In this document: in pieces, positions 1 through 12,434 of the stretch | Layout of the letters: each line of letters starts with the position of its first letter | How positions within the stretch are numbered: position 1 is the first letter of the stretch | Assembly (NCBI GenBank): GCA_032622095.1 | Contig: CP136063.1 | Location: 66,479,897 to 66,543,896, forward strand | Length of the DNA: 64,000 bases | Source of the DNA: Siphonodentalium dalli | Lineage: Eukaryota; Mollusca; Scaphopoda; Gadilida; Siphonodentaliidae | Direction: 5' to 3' | Notes under the pieces: generated by a model | What the model saw: the letters and a program-made list of their open reading frames with translations, nothing else | Told to the model about the DNA's origin: nothing | Database searches by the model: none | Made by a program: the position numbers and the translations under genes

Positions 1-33
1 ATACATGTTTACAAAGAGATTATCCACCTTTAA
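1..33. mobile_element. Right end of a TTAA-type element, cut by the window start
   Basis: Bases 1-29 match the right terminus of the element at 2394-4578 (near 4551-4578: TGTTTACAAAGAGATAATCC then ACCT) and are followed by TTAA at 30-33. The window therefore starts inside another copy of the same family. Its body and left end are not visible. Confidence 0.6.
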
Positions 34-627
34 CATCAATGAACAATTTCATGATGATCAGACAAAGCTTGTGCTAATGCATTGAATTTTTTTTTTTTGG
101 CTGAATGACAGAAATTCATATACAGCTGTTTACATTGAATCCCCCCCCCCCCACAAATCGCTGTTTTATTGTTAAAGGGGGGCGTGGGTGTCCAAAAATG
201 GTTGGGAAAACGGAAAAAAAAATTGGACGCGGGGGTGGGTGGGTCCCAACAAAGATAGAAAGGTCAAAATCAGCTTTCCTGCCTGAAAAAAAATTCCGAC
301 CCCCCCCCCCACCCATACTACTCTTTATTTTTATTATTCCGCTATGATATGATGGTCATAATAGCTATGTATTTTACATGTAGGTCGATGATATATCTAT
401 CTACCACTTGCATGTCACTTTGTAAACATGTTTTATTTAATTTCAACTATATAGTGTTAATTACATGACCGTTGAGTTAATTTAATTTTGAGTTCATTTA
501 ACCTGTGACCTTTCACTGTACTTCGCCTTGATAGCTGGTCAGCCGCTGTCATATTGATATTGATTCCCTCCCATGTGGGAGGCTGGGAGCCATTACTTCT
601 CGATCCCAAAAAAGGGAAATTTCCACG
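34..627. other. Non-coding stretch with homopolymer runs
   Basis: I see no exon or conserved protein here. C runs near 142-152 and 300-310 and G runs near 177-240 create spurious proline/glycine-rich open frames. Confidence 0.5.
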
Positions 628-960
628 CCCATCTGGCAAATCCGATGCCCATCGGGCAATTTCAACTCCAATCGGGCAATTTCGACTCCCATCGAGAATT
701 GTGACACCCATCAAGCTATTTTGACGTCCATCAGATAATTGTGTCGCGTTTCAGCAATTTCGACGTTCTACTAACATTTTAATGCCCTCTGGGCAATTTT
801 ACACATTCACAAAATTGTTATATACACTCTGGGCAAGATCGAAACAATATACGGACAATTTCATGCCATCTTGGCAAATCCAATGGCTCCAATTTGACAA
901 TATCCGAGCAATTTTGATGCCAAGACAATTTTATTGCAGCAACTTTGACATTATTTTACG
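628..960. repeat. Degenerate 20-bp minisatellite
   Basis: A unit close to CCCATCGGGCAATTTCGACT recurs every 20 bp, clearest at about 628, 648, 668 and 688. It then decays through the CCATC- and GGCAATTT-containing copies up to about 960. The open frames in it are periodic and not gene-like. Confidence 0.7.
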
Positions 961-2086
961 ATTCGAAGAACATATCAGAATTTATATATTGTGATATTCG
1001 ATGACATCTATGGCATTTTCAAAACAGTTAACTATTTGGCATTGTACTGCCCTTGACAAGGCAACATATTTATTTGGCAACCCTATATATCAGGGTATGC
1101 CATTTAAATGTCACTTCGATGACACTTAGATCTAATTTAAAACAGTTCATATATACTGTAATAATTGGACATTTATCTACATTTGTTGTTATATTACATA
1201 TATTATCCGACCAAACACAGTGACAACATGTAGTCTGTAATGTTACTTCAACAACTTGAAAGTCTTCTACAGAAAATTTGTAATACAAATTTAACTTTGA
1301 ACCTTGACGTGCCGTTCGTACTTCACATCCAATCTTCCAACTACATGCAATACATGTATAGATATGTAATTTCACATAAGGGAATGTTTTGCATTGTTCT
1401 CAACTCATCACATTAATTGAGGCATCTATCGCATTGTCCAATGCATTTTAAAGCATACATATGGAGTTATGGACTGTATCCTGTATAACATAGTTGGTGC
1501 TATATTTCAGTTATCAAATCCTAATCAATTTGGAAAGGAGACGCAATTGAAAATACCTTCAATAAAAAATTGACAATTCTCCATTGTGCCCAATCTTAAT
1601 GTTAAAGTTGGGAATTCAACTGTGACAGTTGTAAACAAATAATACATTTAATTAAATTATTCATAAGTTTAGCGTGCTGGGGTTTGTTCACACTGGCGAT
1701 TTTCAAAGAACAGATGATTATTGTTCTAAATGACGGTTGAACAGACTTCATATAGTGTGTGCAAAGTTTTATCAATTCCCCTTAGTAAATGCAGCCAAAA
1801 CATACTCCAAATTGTTATTGCGAAAATTGACCATTGTATATTCATTCATATTAACACAACTAAAACATATCTGTTTATTCACTCGAATCCATATCTATAA
1901 ATCCAATTTAAATATTAATCTAATTGGCTTTTATCTAACGGCGGTTTTCAATAACTGATCGTTTATACAGAAACGGTTGGACCATCGGAGCTTAAGCGCA
2001 ATTAATTATTAAATGTTAATTTGGTGTCCCATAGGCGACAACCTATTATAGTAGGATGGTGATAAGTTAGGTTAAATACGAAACCA
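961..2086. other. AT-rich non-coding stretch
   Basis: There are only short open frames with no recognisable domain, and no clear repeat boundary. Confidence 0.4.
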
Positions 2087-2231
2087 TGTTTAGTGTAGGG
2101 ATCTGCGAATCGGGGATTTTGCATCGAATCAAATCTTGATATCGAATCTCCTTCCTGAATCGAATCAGCTATTGGCTGATATTGTTTACCAGTGTGTATT
2201 TCAGTGGCTCATGACAAAAACTGCAAAATTC

Positions 2232-2359
2232 ACTAGATACTATATAACAATGTTAATCTCCTTAAACATTCGTTGGAACTTGTGTCAAGTCACCCTCAGT
2301 CTCACGGAGGGTTTGGGATATGTTGCACTGAATTACTATCTAGCTGGACACAAGAAGTG
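2232..2359. repeat. Tandem unit preserving the empty target site of the 2394-4578 element
   Basis: The unit runs from CTAGATACTATATAAC through CTCCTTAAACATTCG to ACACAAGAAGTGA. The next unit begins at about 2360 with the same CTAGATACTATATAAC, but its TTAA carries a 2.2-kb insertion. It resumes at 4583 with ACATTCGTTGGAACTTG. Unit 1 therefore shows the uninterrupted target. Confidence 0.8.
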
Positions 2360-2393
2360 ACTAGATACTATATAACAATGTTAATCTCCTTAA

Positions 2394-4578
2394 AGATGGA
2401 TTATCTCTTTAAATAACAAATTTTAAATAGTTGCGTGGGTATAAAATAATAGATATGAACTGAATACCCCTGTCCGGAAAAGCTTCTATCAATTAATATT
2501 GATTTTATTTCGAATATCAAATCGGGACCGTTTATGTGTCTATTTTTAGAACAGACCATTCGGATGATACCATATGGCTATGCACCAAAAGTCAAATGTC
2601 CCAGATTGATTGTTTGTATTGTTTTGTTCAACATATAATATGATCATGTACGTAAACGTAATTTGCGCCCGCTTGTTACTGTTCATGGGATTATCGTATG
2701 AATTGTTATCTGTATAGAAGGATTTGATGATAAACCCTAAGGGTGGATACACACATGCATGTAATCTCTGTAATTATCTTGTATATGGCGTTTTACATGG
2801 ATCATACAGACGATGTAATATGTGTCCACTGACAACCCAATCATTGCCTATGTGTTGAACGCACTGAGTTCTAGTTCCAATTAAGTCGGAATGTAGATAA
2901 GCCGTTATCTTGGACCTAGTCGCCAGGCCACTTAAAATAATTGTTCGTGGGATAACCCATATGGTAGACTTTCTATTTAAATAATTACCAGTCCTCTCTT
3001 ATTTATAGCAGTGGTGGATTAGGATTTCCCCGACGCATGCAGGGGCTATATATGACCCCGAAAGCTACCAGGCGGGGGTGGCTAACTCTGAACTATTTAA
3101 GTGAAACATATCATATTGTACCTTCTTGCCCAGATTATTCCGACCGATACATCCAACTAAGTTCCTTAGCGATTTGAAGCTTTCGAGACCCCACCCAAAC
3201 AAGCATCATGATTGAAAATGTTCTACATCAAGCCTGTATATGCCAGACGTAGGGCCTATGGCTTCTGGTGTTCGTGCATTAATAAAATGCCAGATATCAC
3301 ACAGACTTGACTAATTTCCGCATCCGTAAGAGAAGACATGTTTTGGACTGGCCTTAAATGTACTGATAGAAGACAATTTGACTTCGCTTAGCACTACTCA
3401 CTTGTCTGGCCTGTTAACAATGAACCGCTCGCGCTCAGGTGATTAATGTTGTCAATTATTGGTGTGGCCATGTAAAATACATGTATTTTACATACAGAAA
3501 TTACATGCATGTGTGTATCCACCCTAATTATAATGGGACACAAGGAAATGATATATACAATGTATGTAAATAATCACATATAACGTAAATGTGGATATTT
3601 AGCCTGCCATGTAATACGAGTCTCAGCTGTCTGGCCATCGACGCAGTCCTGTCTGGAATTTTGCGCGCCGGTGTAGGTAGTGACGTCATGATGTACGTCT
3701 TGGTGTCACGACGCCTTTACTGGTTTCCCAAGAAGCAATCTTAAAATGACTCTGCGATCTTTCAATCGGAACTTAAAGTTTCCGTTTGTCGGCCTTGAAC
3801 TTTTAGAATATTTCATAATTTTTTTAGATGGAAATACCGTTAGAAAATTGAAGATAATATGTAAACGGCCAGCAAGGTCGCTAAATTCGATCCTCTTTTG
3901 GGGTAAATATTTTTAATAATTTTATGAAATATGTAAACAAAACTTTTTCATGCAATTTAACTTTTTTGTTAACCAGAGCTTTTGTTCAATTTAAATTCAC
4001 TTTTTGAAAATATATTTGGCTTTAGGAGCATGATGTTCCTACATATGATGAAGTATAGCTAACAGTTGCTAGATCAAAGTTTTTTATTTTTGCCCTGGAG
4101 CATTTTGCCCAATTACACATTTCGAGGTGGCATTAATCAATACAAAATGGCGACCGTTGCCAACAATAGAATTTTGGACTCCGCTGACCCTTCAGTTATG
4201 AATAAATTATCCTATTTTAGGTGATTTCAATTTATTTTTAGATTGAGCCGAAAAAGTCGATTAGTATATATCTCATATTCGCATACGTATACCTTGGTCG
4301 CTTCGCTTCCGCGGCTTTGCCGCGGGCGCTATAAGCGATAATGAGTATAATTAACGTTTATTTGTGACAAAATTGTACAATAAAATTTCTGGTCTCTGTT
4401 AACAGTAACCACTATAGTTCGTTAGCTGAACAAACACACCTTTTTAGATCAGAAAATATTCGAAATAAAATTAATATTAATCGATAGAAGCATTTCCGGA
4501 CAGGAGTCTTCTATTCAAATCTAATATTTTATACCCCGGTAACTATATAATACATGTTTACAAAGAGATAATCCACCT
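2394..4578. mobile_element. TTAA-targeted DNA element with terminal inverted repeats
   Basis: The termini are AGATGGATTATCTCTTT on the left and, in reverse complement, AGGTGGATTATCTCTTT on the right. Imperfect inversion continues inward to about 2530 and from about 4440 (for example CTGTCCGGAAAAGCTTCTAT). TTAA flanks both sides (2390-2393 and 4579-4582), as in piggyBac or Kolobok elements. A second inverted pair lies inside (2738-2766 against 3499-3526). No transposase frame is visible, so it is non-autonomous. Confidence 0.75.
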
Positions 4579-4883
4579 TTAAACATTCGTTGGAACTTGT
4601 GTCAAGTCACCCTCAGTCTCACGGAGGGTTTGGGATATGTTGCACTGAATTTCTATCTAGCTGTGTCATTGCGAACATGACACAAGAAGTGACAGTAAAA
4701 CACTTAGACAGTTCAATCAATGTATCACAAACCCCGTGGAATGGAAGTCACTTGTCTACATTAATTAATAAAGATAATAAAATATAGAAAATATCCGAAT
4801 CAGTGGACCGATTCGGTGTCGATCTCGAATCGGGTGCCCGACATCGAATCGAATCTCGATTATTCACAGGTCCCATGTTTAGT

Positions 4884-5288
4884 ACACATATAAAGGATTA
4901 TTTTGTGTTCAATCATGACAAAACCATATAAGCATATGGGACAATATCTGGTCATCGAGCATTTTTACTTGAATAGACAATAACTGTGTTGGTAGTTTTA
5001 GAATATGAGTTCATTGACAACCAAATACTGAATAATTTAAATATATGTTTTATTATAATATAAACAAAACTTATAGAAATATTACACAATTTAAACATTC
5101 TAATTTCAGAGTAGAGAAGTAAAGAACAGTAATGCAATGGATCAATAAATGGCATTTATCATGTGGGAAAGATGGTACTCATATATATTGGTAACATGAC
5201 ACGGGGAATGTCACAGCATAGGTGCCGTTGACGTCAAGTGATTTAAAGGGGCACTAATAATTAGCAATAATGAACCTTTATTATCAGT
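4884..5288. other. Non-coding spacer
   Basis: This is AT-rich sequence with no exon, domain or clear repeat boundary that I can support. Confidence 0.4.
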
Positions 5289-5721
5289 TTAACCCTTTTA
5301 TGGTCTGTAAAATCGGACCTAAAAAAAATCAAAAATATATTTATTTTTTTGGGTTGAATTTTTATTGGGTATGCTTAAGCAATACTATAGCGAATTTAAA
5401 AACAAACTGGATAAAACCTTAGGGGCCTGCTATAACTCAAACTATCACCAAGTATTCATAGTAATAATTTTGATGCCCATGAAAAACGTAAGATTCCCTG
5501 GCACTAAACCTACAAAATAAGTCTGTTAAAGAATATAAGAAAAAATTATTAAAATTGTTAAAAATTGTAAAAAATAATAACAAATGATGAAAAATTGTTA
5601 GGCCAATGCATTCTCTTATATATGCGAGGCGACCTATGGTCGAATCACATATATAAGAGAATGCATTGGCACAGGGTATATGGGTTTATAAAAAAATCAG
5701 ACTTGGCACTAAAAGGGTTAA
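5289..5721. mobile_element. Palindromic TTAA MITE with an internal perfect hairpin
   Basis: The ends are TTAACCCTTTTATGG and AAAAGGGTTAA, so TTAA lies at both edges. The interior has A-rich AAATTGTTAAAAATTG-like repeats. A palindrome of about 68 bp at 5602-5670 has arms that start GCCAATGCATTCTCTTATAT. The same palindrome occurs twice in the related element at 61160-61592. Confidence 0.7.
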
Positions 5722-5756
5722 ATTGATTGCAGAGGCACTAATAATTTACCAATTTT

Positions 5757-6669
5757 TAGGGTTCAAACGATTAATCGACTAGTTGTAGACGACGCTGAAA
5801 TGTCAGAACGTCGACTCTGAATTTTGCCGTCGACTAGTCGGAATATAGTGTATTAGTTTCATGTATAACGTTTTCAAGATCGATTCCGGCATAAACGGTG
5901 TTAACTGCGCGTAAGTTATGGTCAGTATAACGTTTGGTGGCACCTGGAATTGGCAGTGTTACTAGTATAGACACACACGAATGAAATTGACAACACAATG
6001 TCTCACTCGTCGTTTGAGGTCAAAGACATGATGGCAATGATTGACGCGGCTTTGTAGTTTGTCCGAGACCGCTTTGATACAGACACTGTGTATATTTCCA
6101 TTGATCTCGCACCGTCGGATTATGATGCGATGCTGGGTGAAAGTCGCTTAAGGAGACGTCATTTGTGCTACCGTATATAAATGATACTGACATTAAGAAC
6201 TGGCTATCGTATTCTACAACGTAGCCTATACAGTTACTATAGGGCGTATTTAGTCGGAACATTAACATTTTATAGTGACACCGCTCGGCACCGGTTTATT
6301 GGTGATCACGTGACTAAGCGAAATAATCTCGAACGCTGATATTAAATTTTAAACCTGTATAAATGATCGTGTATCTAATCATTATCCACCACATGTCTAA
6401 TTATATAATTGCATTCAGTGTGTTGGATAAATATCAAGATGTTTACAGTATTATTTCCCAAATAAATTGGTGTGTATGCAGGGAAATGCGCAACGCAATA
6501 GACCGTCATTGCATCAGTCATCAGTGTACGCCATGTACGAATATTACGATGAATTTTCCGTACAATGGTATGTTTGAAAGTTTTGATATCGGGTACCGAC
6601 TAGTCGACGCAACGCGACTTTTGGGCCTCGACTAGTCGACTCTGAAATTCACTAATCGTTTCAACACTA
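5757..6669. mobile_element. hAT MITE
   Basis: The terminal inverted repeats are TAGGGTTCAAACGATTA (left) and TAGTGTTGAAACGATTA (right, reverse complement). CCAATTTT is duplicated at 5749-5756 and 6670-6677. CGACTAGTCG palindromes cluster near both ends. Length is 913 bp, and no transposase is visible. Confidence 0.85.
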
Positions 6670-7466
6670 CCAATTTTTCACTCGATTTTCCTGCATGTCA
6701 TGTTTGTCACTCATCATTTTTGACGGGCAAATCCGGGGCAATCCCCTAGTATAGTTATATAACAGTGCATTTACATGTTACATACATGAGAGAGTGGCCG
6801 TTTGAGTGTGACATATGCTATATATAATTTACTTATTTAACTAGCATGACGATGATGACATTCAATGTCATTATCATGCTATATGTATTCGAGCAAATGT
6901 ACTCATCAGGAAATTAATTTTTTGTTAAAGATGTACGTATTATCTCTTCATATAACAATTTTGAAATAGTTTTGTTGGTTATAAAATAATCAATATGAAT
7001 TGAAGACCCCCCTAGTTGTCCGGGAACGCTATTGTCAATTATTTCTAGTATTTCATATTTTATGATATGATTTGAAATAAGAGACATATTGGCCTATTTT
7101 TACTATTTTAGAACAGACCGTCGATATCAGATAGCGATAGAGATTATTAATGTCCCAGATTGATTTTTTTCTTGTTTTATTCCATAGTTGTTAAATGGAT
7201 AATAAGTCCAATTAACGTTTAGTTGTGACACTGTTACACAATAAAATATCTGATCTCTTATCAAATCACATAACATTGTTTATTGGTACAAGTATAAACA
7301 AATGTGTCCACAAATAAAAATAAAACAAAACATAACACGAATGACTAGAAACAAATAAAACGAAGAAAACAGTTATATTTTAATGTACGGTATTTGCTTT
7401 ACTATTATAGTAGTTTATATGTTATGTTTGCATTGTTACAAATAATTCAGTATTTACATGTAGTTA

Positions 7467-7664
7467 CAGTAATGCCCAAAATAAGTGACCACTTAACCAC
7501 AGCAGAATTATGAGTAATTTTTCAGGATATAGTCGGAAATATGGCTTGTTGCCTCTCGCCGAGAGCTTCTGATGAATGGCAACAAGCCATATTTCAGACT
7601 AAATCCTGAAAAATTACCCATAATTCTGCTGTGGTTAAGTGGTCACTTACGTTGGGCATTACTG
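7467..7664. mobile_element. TA-flanked foldback MITE, copy 1
   Basis: This is almost entirely an inverted repeat, with termini CAGTAATGCCC and GGGCATTACTG and TA on both sides (7465-7466, 7665-7666). The arms share ACCACAGCAGAATTATG. TA duplication and short termini suggest a Tc1/mariner-type MITE. Confidence 0.8.
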
Positions 7665-7807
7665 TACACCAATGATCATTTCATGGAAGTTAAAGAGTTA
7701 AGGTGATTCTTTAAATATAGTTTTAATAAGATACAAATTATAGAAGTTATAGTGTTGATATATTATGGTACGGAGCAAAGTTTACTTAGTTTAGCTAGGT
7801 GATCTTA

Positions 7808-7939
7808 CAGTAATGCCCCAAATAATCGACTCCTTAACCACAGCAGAATTATGGCTAATTTTTCAGGATTTAGTTGGAAATATGCCCATAATTCTGCTGT
7901 GGTTAACCGTTAAGGAGTTGATTATTTAGGGCATTACTG
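7808..7939. mobile_element. TA-flanked foldback MITE, copy 2 (short)
   Basis: It has the same termini (CAGTAATGCCC and GGGCATTACTG), TA flanks and internal ACCACAGCAGAATTATG arms as the copy at 7467-7664, but lacks most of the central loop. Confidence 0.8.
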
Positions 7940-8635
7940 TACTTTAGATTTCGTGTTGATAGTTAAACATAAAAAATAATTACAATTGGACCTCTTCAAT
8001 GGTTACTCAGCTTTAGTTAATGTTATAGTTTTTGGAGCAAAGGGTACTCAGTTGATACATAAATAATAATTGAACCCAAGCAGTTTTTGGTATATATGGT
8101 AGTACATACAATAATTCAGAAGTTAATCACAATAATAATACTTAGATGCCCTGAACAAACGTTACTCAGGCTTGATCATATATAATAAAATATCCAATTA
8201 TATGACCTACATGTAGACCAACACACATGCAGGTTAACAGTAACCATTATTGTTCATTAGCTAACCAACCACATGTTTATAGCATGTGTATATACCTTGC
8301 TCGTATTCAAATTCGCACAGTGCAATTTTTCGTGTGTGAATTTAAAACTGAGTGAAAAAAAGTATTGACTCGCAAGTTTAATCTAAACCATTGTCCACAG
8401 GTAATACAAGAGGGCTATGTTGCTGAGTTTAATAATATATTATGAATGGTTGAATAGACTATTACTCCTATACATGTATGCATATATTTACATTCGGTCA
8501 ACTGCTATCAAGACCATTGCTCACAATGCCAAGCAACTAAAAAAAAATTGGGCAACAAATAATATAGAAATAATATATTTTTTTTTTAAATTGAGCAAAG
8601 AGTTCAATGTAAAAAATTGTTTTGAAGTTTATGAA

Positions 8636-8940
8636 CCTGGCTCCGCCCATGTTTGCCCCAGTGACCCCATTTTAATAAATTTGAACCTAAGTAATTGAAG
8701 GACCCTCCATACCAGATATAAGCTAAATAGCCGGATGGTTCTTGAGAAGAAGTCATTTTAAGAAATACTATGGAGGGAAAGAGTTATGGCTCTGGCTTCA
8801 CAATTATTTGATTTGGTGATTCATTTTAACAAATCTGAATGTGAGGCACCTAGGGAACCTCCACTCCAAATATGACGGACAAGGAGTGATGACTAAAGCT
8901 CCACCACAGACTTCATCTCAGGTGAGCTAAAAAGAAAAAG
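8636..8940. repeat. SINE-like interspersed repeat (tentative)
   Basis: The block from GAACCTGGCTCCGCCCATG to CATCTCAGGTGAGCTAAAAA, with an A-rich 3' end, has the layout of a short retroposon. I cannot show a tRNA-like promoter or target duplication, so the class is uncertain. Confidence 0.3.
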
Positions 8941-9334
8941 GGGAACAAACTTGTTTAGTGATGTTCCGATAATCGGATTCGGCTGATAATAGCCCAACGG
9001 ATATTAATCGTACCTCGCAGTTGAACATTGGCTATTACCGATTGTCAAAACAAATAAACACGTTCTAGTATCTGAGCGGAAATTGCACGCTTTTAACGCT
9101 TTAATAAATGTACGCAATACAACCGTAGTATTGAATTAAAACGCAGTTGTAACAGTCTAAACAGAAGCCATTGGCATCATCCAAACAGTCTGATATGACT
9201 ATATATAATATTTGTGGCAATACACATGCCCGACATCCCGTGTAATCATTCGGCAAACCTCGTCAGATTGCGTCACCATTTCAGACTCTGCGTCAATACA
9301 ACACCATGATTGGTTCGAACTCTATTACGATATA

Positions 9335-9498
9335 TATATATATAAGTGCGACAATTTAAATTTAGTTGTATTCCGTTGGTTCGAAGGAACTAACACATTT
9401 CCATACAACACCATGATTGTTTATATATATATATATCGGTGCGACAATTTAAATTTAGTTGTATTCCGTTGGTTCGAAGGAACTAACACATTTCCATT
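9335..9498. repeat. Two-copy direct repeat
   Basis: Two adjacent copies of an (AT)n tract followed by GCGACAATTTAAATTTAGTT and a GGTTCGAAGGAACTAACAC segment. The second copy begins near 9420. Confidence 0.85.
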
Positions 9499-9885
9499 TA
9501 ACATCTAATTAAGCAAAAATAAAAGTGTTGTTTTACAACACTGATATTGAATAGCCCAAAAATATCTATATGAAATTACCGCTTGACCTAAATTGACTTT
9601 TATGCGGACGTCATCTATATAGTAGTGACACATTTCTTCCAGATCTGGAAATAATCATCCGCGAAAAATGACTGCTAATTGCACCAGAGCTTGGCCCCAG
9701 ATGTCATAGGTCGATGAGTCCAGAATGCCCGTGTAATATGAAGTGACGTCACATGCTATGTCAAAAATTTGAAGCACACATCGAATGAATTTGTACAGTC
9801 GCGATCAGAACTGTCTTCAATAACGACCAATGTGAGGAGAGGCATAATTAGCTATGAAATACGCTTAGCTCCACGTTGAACTTAA

Positions 9886-10331
9886 TGGGAGGCCAAATTC
9901 ACATTTATAATTTAATAATTGCGCTGAAGCCCAATCCAGCTTGATTCATATCAATTGCGCTGAAGCACAATCCAGCTTGATTCGTAACAATCGCACTGAA
10001 GCACACTTATTGTTACAAGCTTACACCCCTGAATAGATAGGTTATTCCATTAATTAACTGGGGGTTCTCATATATGGGAAAATAATTGCGCAGAAGCGCA
10101 ATTAATTTTCTATTGGATTTATTCATTAATTAACTGGGGGGTTTAGCCATATATATAAAATTAATTGCAATTAATCTTCAATTGCGCAATTGAATTGTAC
10201 TGAAGCACAATTGAATTGCACTGAAGTGCAATTCAATTGCACTGAAGCTCAATTGATTTTGCTGAAGCGCAATTGATTAATTGAATTGCGCTGAAGCACA
10301 ATTATTAATAAATGTGAATTTGGCCTCCCAT
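9886..10331. repeat. Foldback with repeated CAATTGCGCTGAAGC units
   Basis: The outer arms carry GGGAGGCCAAATTCACATTT and its complement. The interior is many short palindromic units of the form AATTGCGCTGAAGCGCAATT, about ten in varying states. It lies wholly inside the 8956-10833 element. Confidence 0.8.
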
Positions 10332-10841
10332 AGAACTTGGAGGCAGTCTCACGAAAACAAAATTGAGTAGGCGGAACTATAAAAGCTTCCCACTTATCTC
10401 AGACAAATATGACAGCAATTATTATCCATCAATCTAAATTTAGTTAATAATCATCGCCATTCCATACATTGTTGCAACTTACAAGCATTCAATCGAGACT
10501 TTTACGACTTTTGCAAGAGTTCCACACGCTGTCATAACGTTACTCTGAGTCGGCACTTTTGATCTCTTTGTCAAAACAACTACCAGTATACGTCAAAGGC
10601 AGAGCACAACTGACGTCGGTGGAAATACTTTCGCGACAGTGTTATACATTTCTTTGATGTATTTGGCTTTGAAACTATACCAGGATAGGAGTGCAATGAG
10701 TGTATACATGTATAGGTCCATTATGGGAGCAAACGTACAGTTTATATAAACATCAGAATCGTAAATCGGCCGATTGTGCCTCCAGTTAACGGAAATCGGT
10801 CCGATCGGCTTTTTCATTCTCGGAACATCACTAAACTTGTT

Positions 10842-11219
10842 GTCAAACAGGCGACAGCCAGCCTTCCAAAACTCAATTGTCTGACCTGAATATAGTTGTT
10901 GAGCTGAGGGAAAATTAGTGCATGATTTCAATAAAGAAACAACACAAGTTTTCAAGAGGAAACTGAGATCCCTGGATGCCAACAGACTGAAGAAATTTTA
11001 AGTTTAATGTCTTGCAATCAGTTCTGCTCTTGCAGCACGGCTGCTAGAGTTGGTGACAGATGAATGAATGCCTTACCATCACCGAATTCCCACTATACAA
11101 ACTTTCCACACAGGATGAGCTTTTTTGATCGAATAGCATTTGCTTTGCATGCAATTTTGGTCTGGTATTAAACTTCCACTGCTTATGTGGAGCAAACGTT
11201 GAGAGTCTCGTCAAAACTC
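10842..11219. other. Non-coding spacer
   Basis: I see no gene or element boundary between the hAT element and the minisatellite. Confidence 0.4.
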
Positions 11220-11541
11220 TCCAATGTGTGCTATGTGGTGCAGGGGGATTTCATCTTGGCTCGTCTGTTCCAATGTGTGCTAATGTGGTGCAGGGGGATT
11301 TCATCTTGGCTCGTCTGTTCCAATGTGTGCTAATGTGGTGCAGGGGGATTTCATCTTGGCTCGTCTGTTCCAATGTGTGCTAATGTGGTGCAGGGGGATT
11401 TCATCTTGGCTCGTCTGTTCCAATGTGTGCTAATGTGGTGCAGGGGGATTTCATCTTGGCTCGTCTGTAATGTGGTGCAGGGGGATTTCATCTTGGCTCG
11501 TCTGTAATGTGGTGCAGGGGGATTTCATCTTGGCTCGTCTG
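11220..11541. repeat. 50-bp minisatellite with two shortened units
   Basis: A 50-bp unit containing GTGGTGCAGGGGGATTTCAT recurs at about 11220, 11269, 11319, 11369 and 11419. Two 37-bp units that have lost the CCAATGTGTGCT part follow. Units are nearly identical, implying recent amplification. Confidence 0.95.
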
Positions 11542-12434
11542 TATTTGAAATACCTTGCCTATCCATGGACTCCATCCTTCTCTTTTTTTGGTCGATTCTG
11601 TTTCTTCCCCTTTTTCTTTTTCTGAAAAATAAGACGTAATGATCCTAATTATTAACTTATTTATTGCCTCTCATGACATCATCATTTACTAGTATTTTAA
11701 TATTTCCATTCCCTCCCATCTGACCCTCCTTCTCTGCTTAATGGAGAGGGGCACGAATCAAAAGGGGAGCAAACTTAACAAAAGCCCTGGGGCTTGTTGT
11801 TTAATCCCCTTTCCAATTAATCCATCTATTTTTTATTCTATTGATTAACTGTCAAAACTTGTGTTAAATGTTCATATATGTTATTAGGATTGGAATATAA
11901 TATGTTTACACAAACTTATTTATGTAATATGTACATATTGATATGTCTTGTTAGTTCAGTAAATCTTTGGCCATGCATGCAATCGCTATCCCATATAATA
12001 GTATTATTCACATATAGCAATCTTTGGAACAGACTCTAGATCAGTAATCATTCATTATTGCTGGGTCCATGCCTATTTTGAGTCAGCACAGTGCAGTTGG
12101 AGTGATATTATTATAACATTCAGGATAACGCTTGTCAATGCAACATTCAATGTAAAACCAAGTTATTTTATGTGAATTGTGGCATCTTATCAAGAGGTTT
12201 GATAAGAAATGAACAGGGGTTTCAATGTGTTATGGGATTTTGACCGCGAGAAAAATTCAGCAAACTGCATGAACCCTGAGGGTGTGAGGTCGGGGAATAT
12301 TTGTAGCGGCAAGGAAAATGATCAAACTCTACTGAGTAGCTTGGTTATTTTAACATATTAAAACGCTTAGTAACACGTATTGTATCATTTGTATGGTCGC
12401 TCGGTTGTGCATTGTCTGCGTATTTCAGTATTAG
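11542..12434. other. Non-coding stretch
   Basis: AT-rich sequence without a supported exon or repeat. Confidence 0.4.

Larger units (their letters stand above)
2095..4875. mobile_element. hAT-like non-autonomous element hosting a nested insertion
   Basis: The left end reads GTAGGGATCTGCGAATCG. The right end, in reverse complement, reads TGGGACCTGTGAATAATCG. TGTTTAGT is directly repeated at 2087-2094 and 4876-4883, an 8-bp target duplication typical of hAT elements. The subterminal parts are rich in CGAATC motifs. No transposase is visible, and most of the interior is the TTAA-type element at 2394-4578. Confidence 0.6.
6929..8280. mobile_element. Diverged relative of the 2394-4578 TTAA element
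   Basis: The left end follows TTAA at 6925-6928 and resembles 2394-2530, including the GTTGTCCGGGAACGCTAT region. The tract at 7200-7260 aligns with 4340-4398, and 8225-8280 with 4399-4450. About 970 bp of extra sequence, including two TA foldback elements, separates those two matches. The right boundary is uncertain. Confidence 0.5.
8956..10833. mobile_element. hAT non-autonomous element
   Basis: The terminal inverted repeat TAGTGATGTTCCGA is perfect at both ends, and AACTTGTT is a perfect 8-bp duplication at 8948-8955 and 10834-10841. Subterminal ATCGG motifs lie on both sides. The interior holds a duplicated 80-bp block (9335-9498) and a foldback (9886-10331). No transposase is seen over 1,878 bp. 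Confidence 0.9.
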
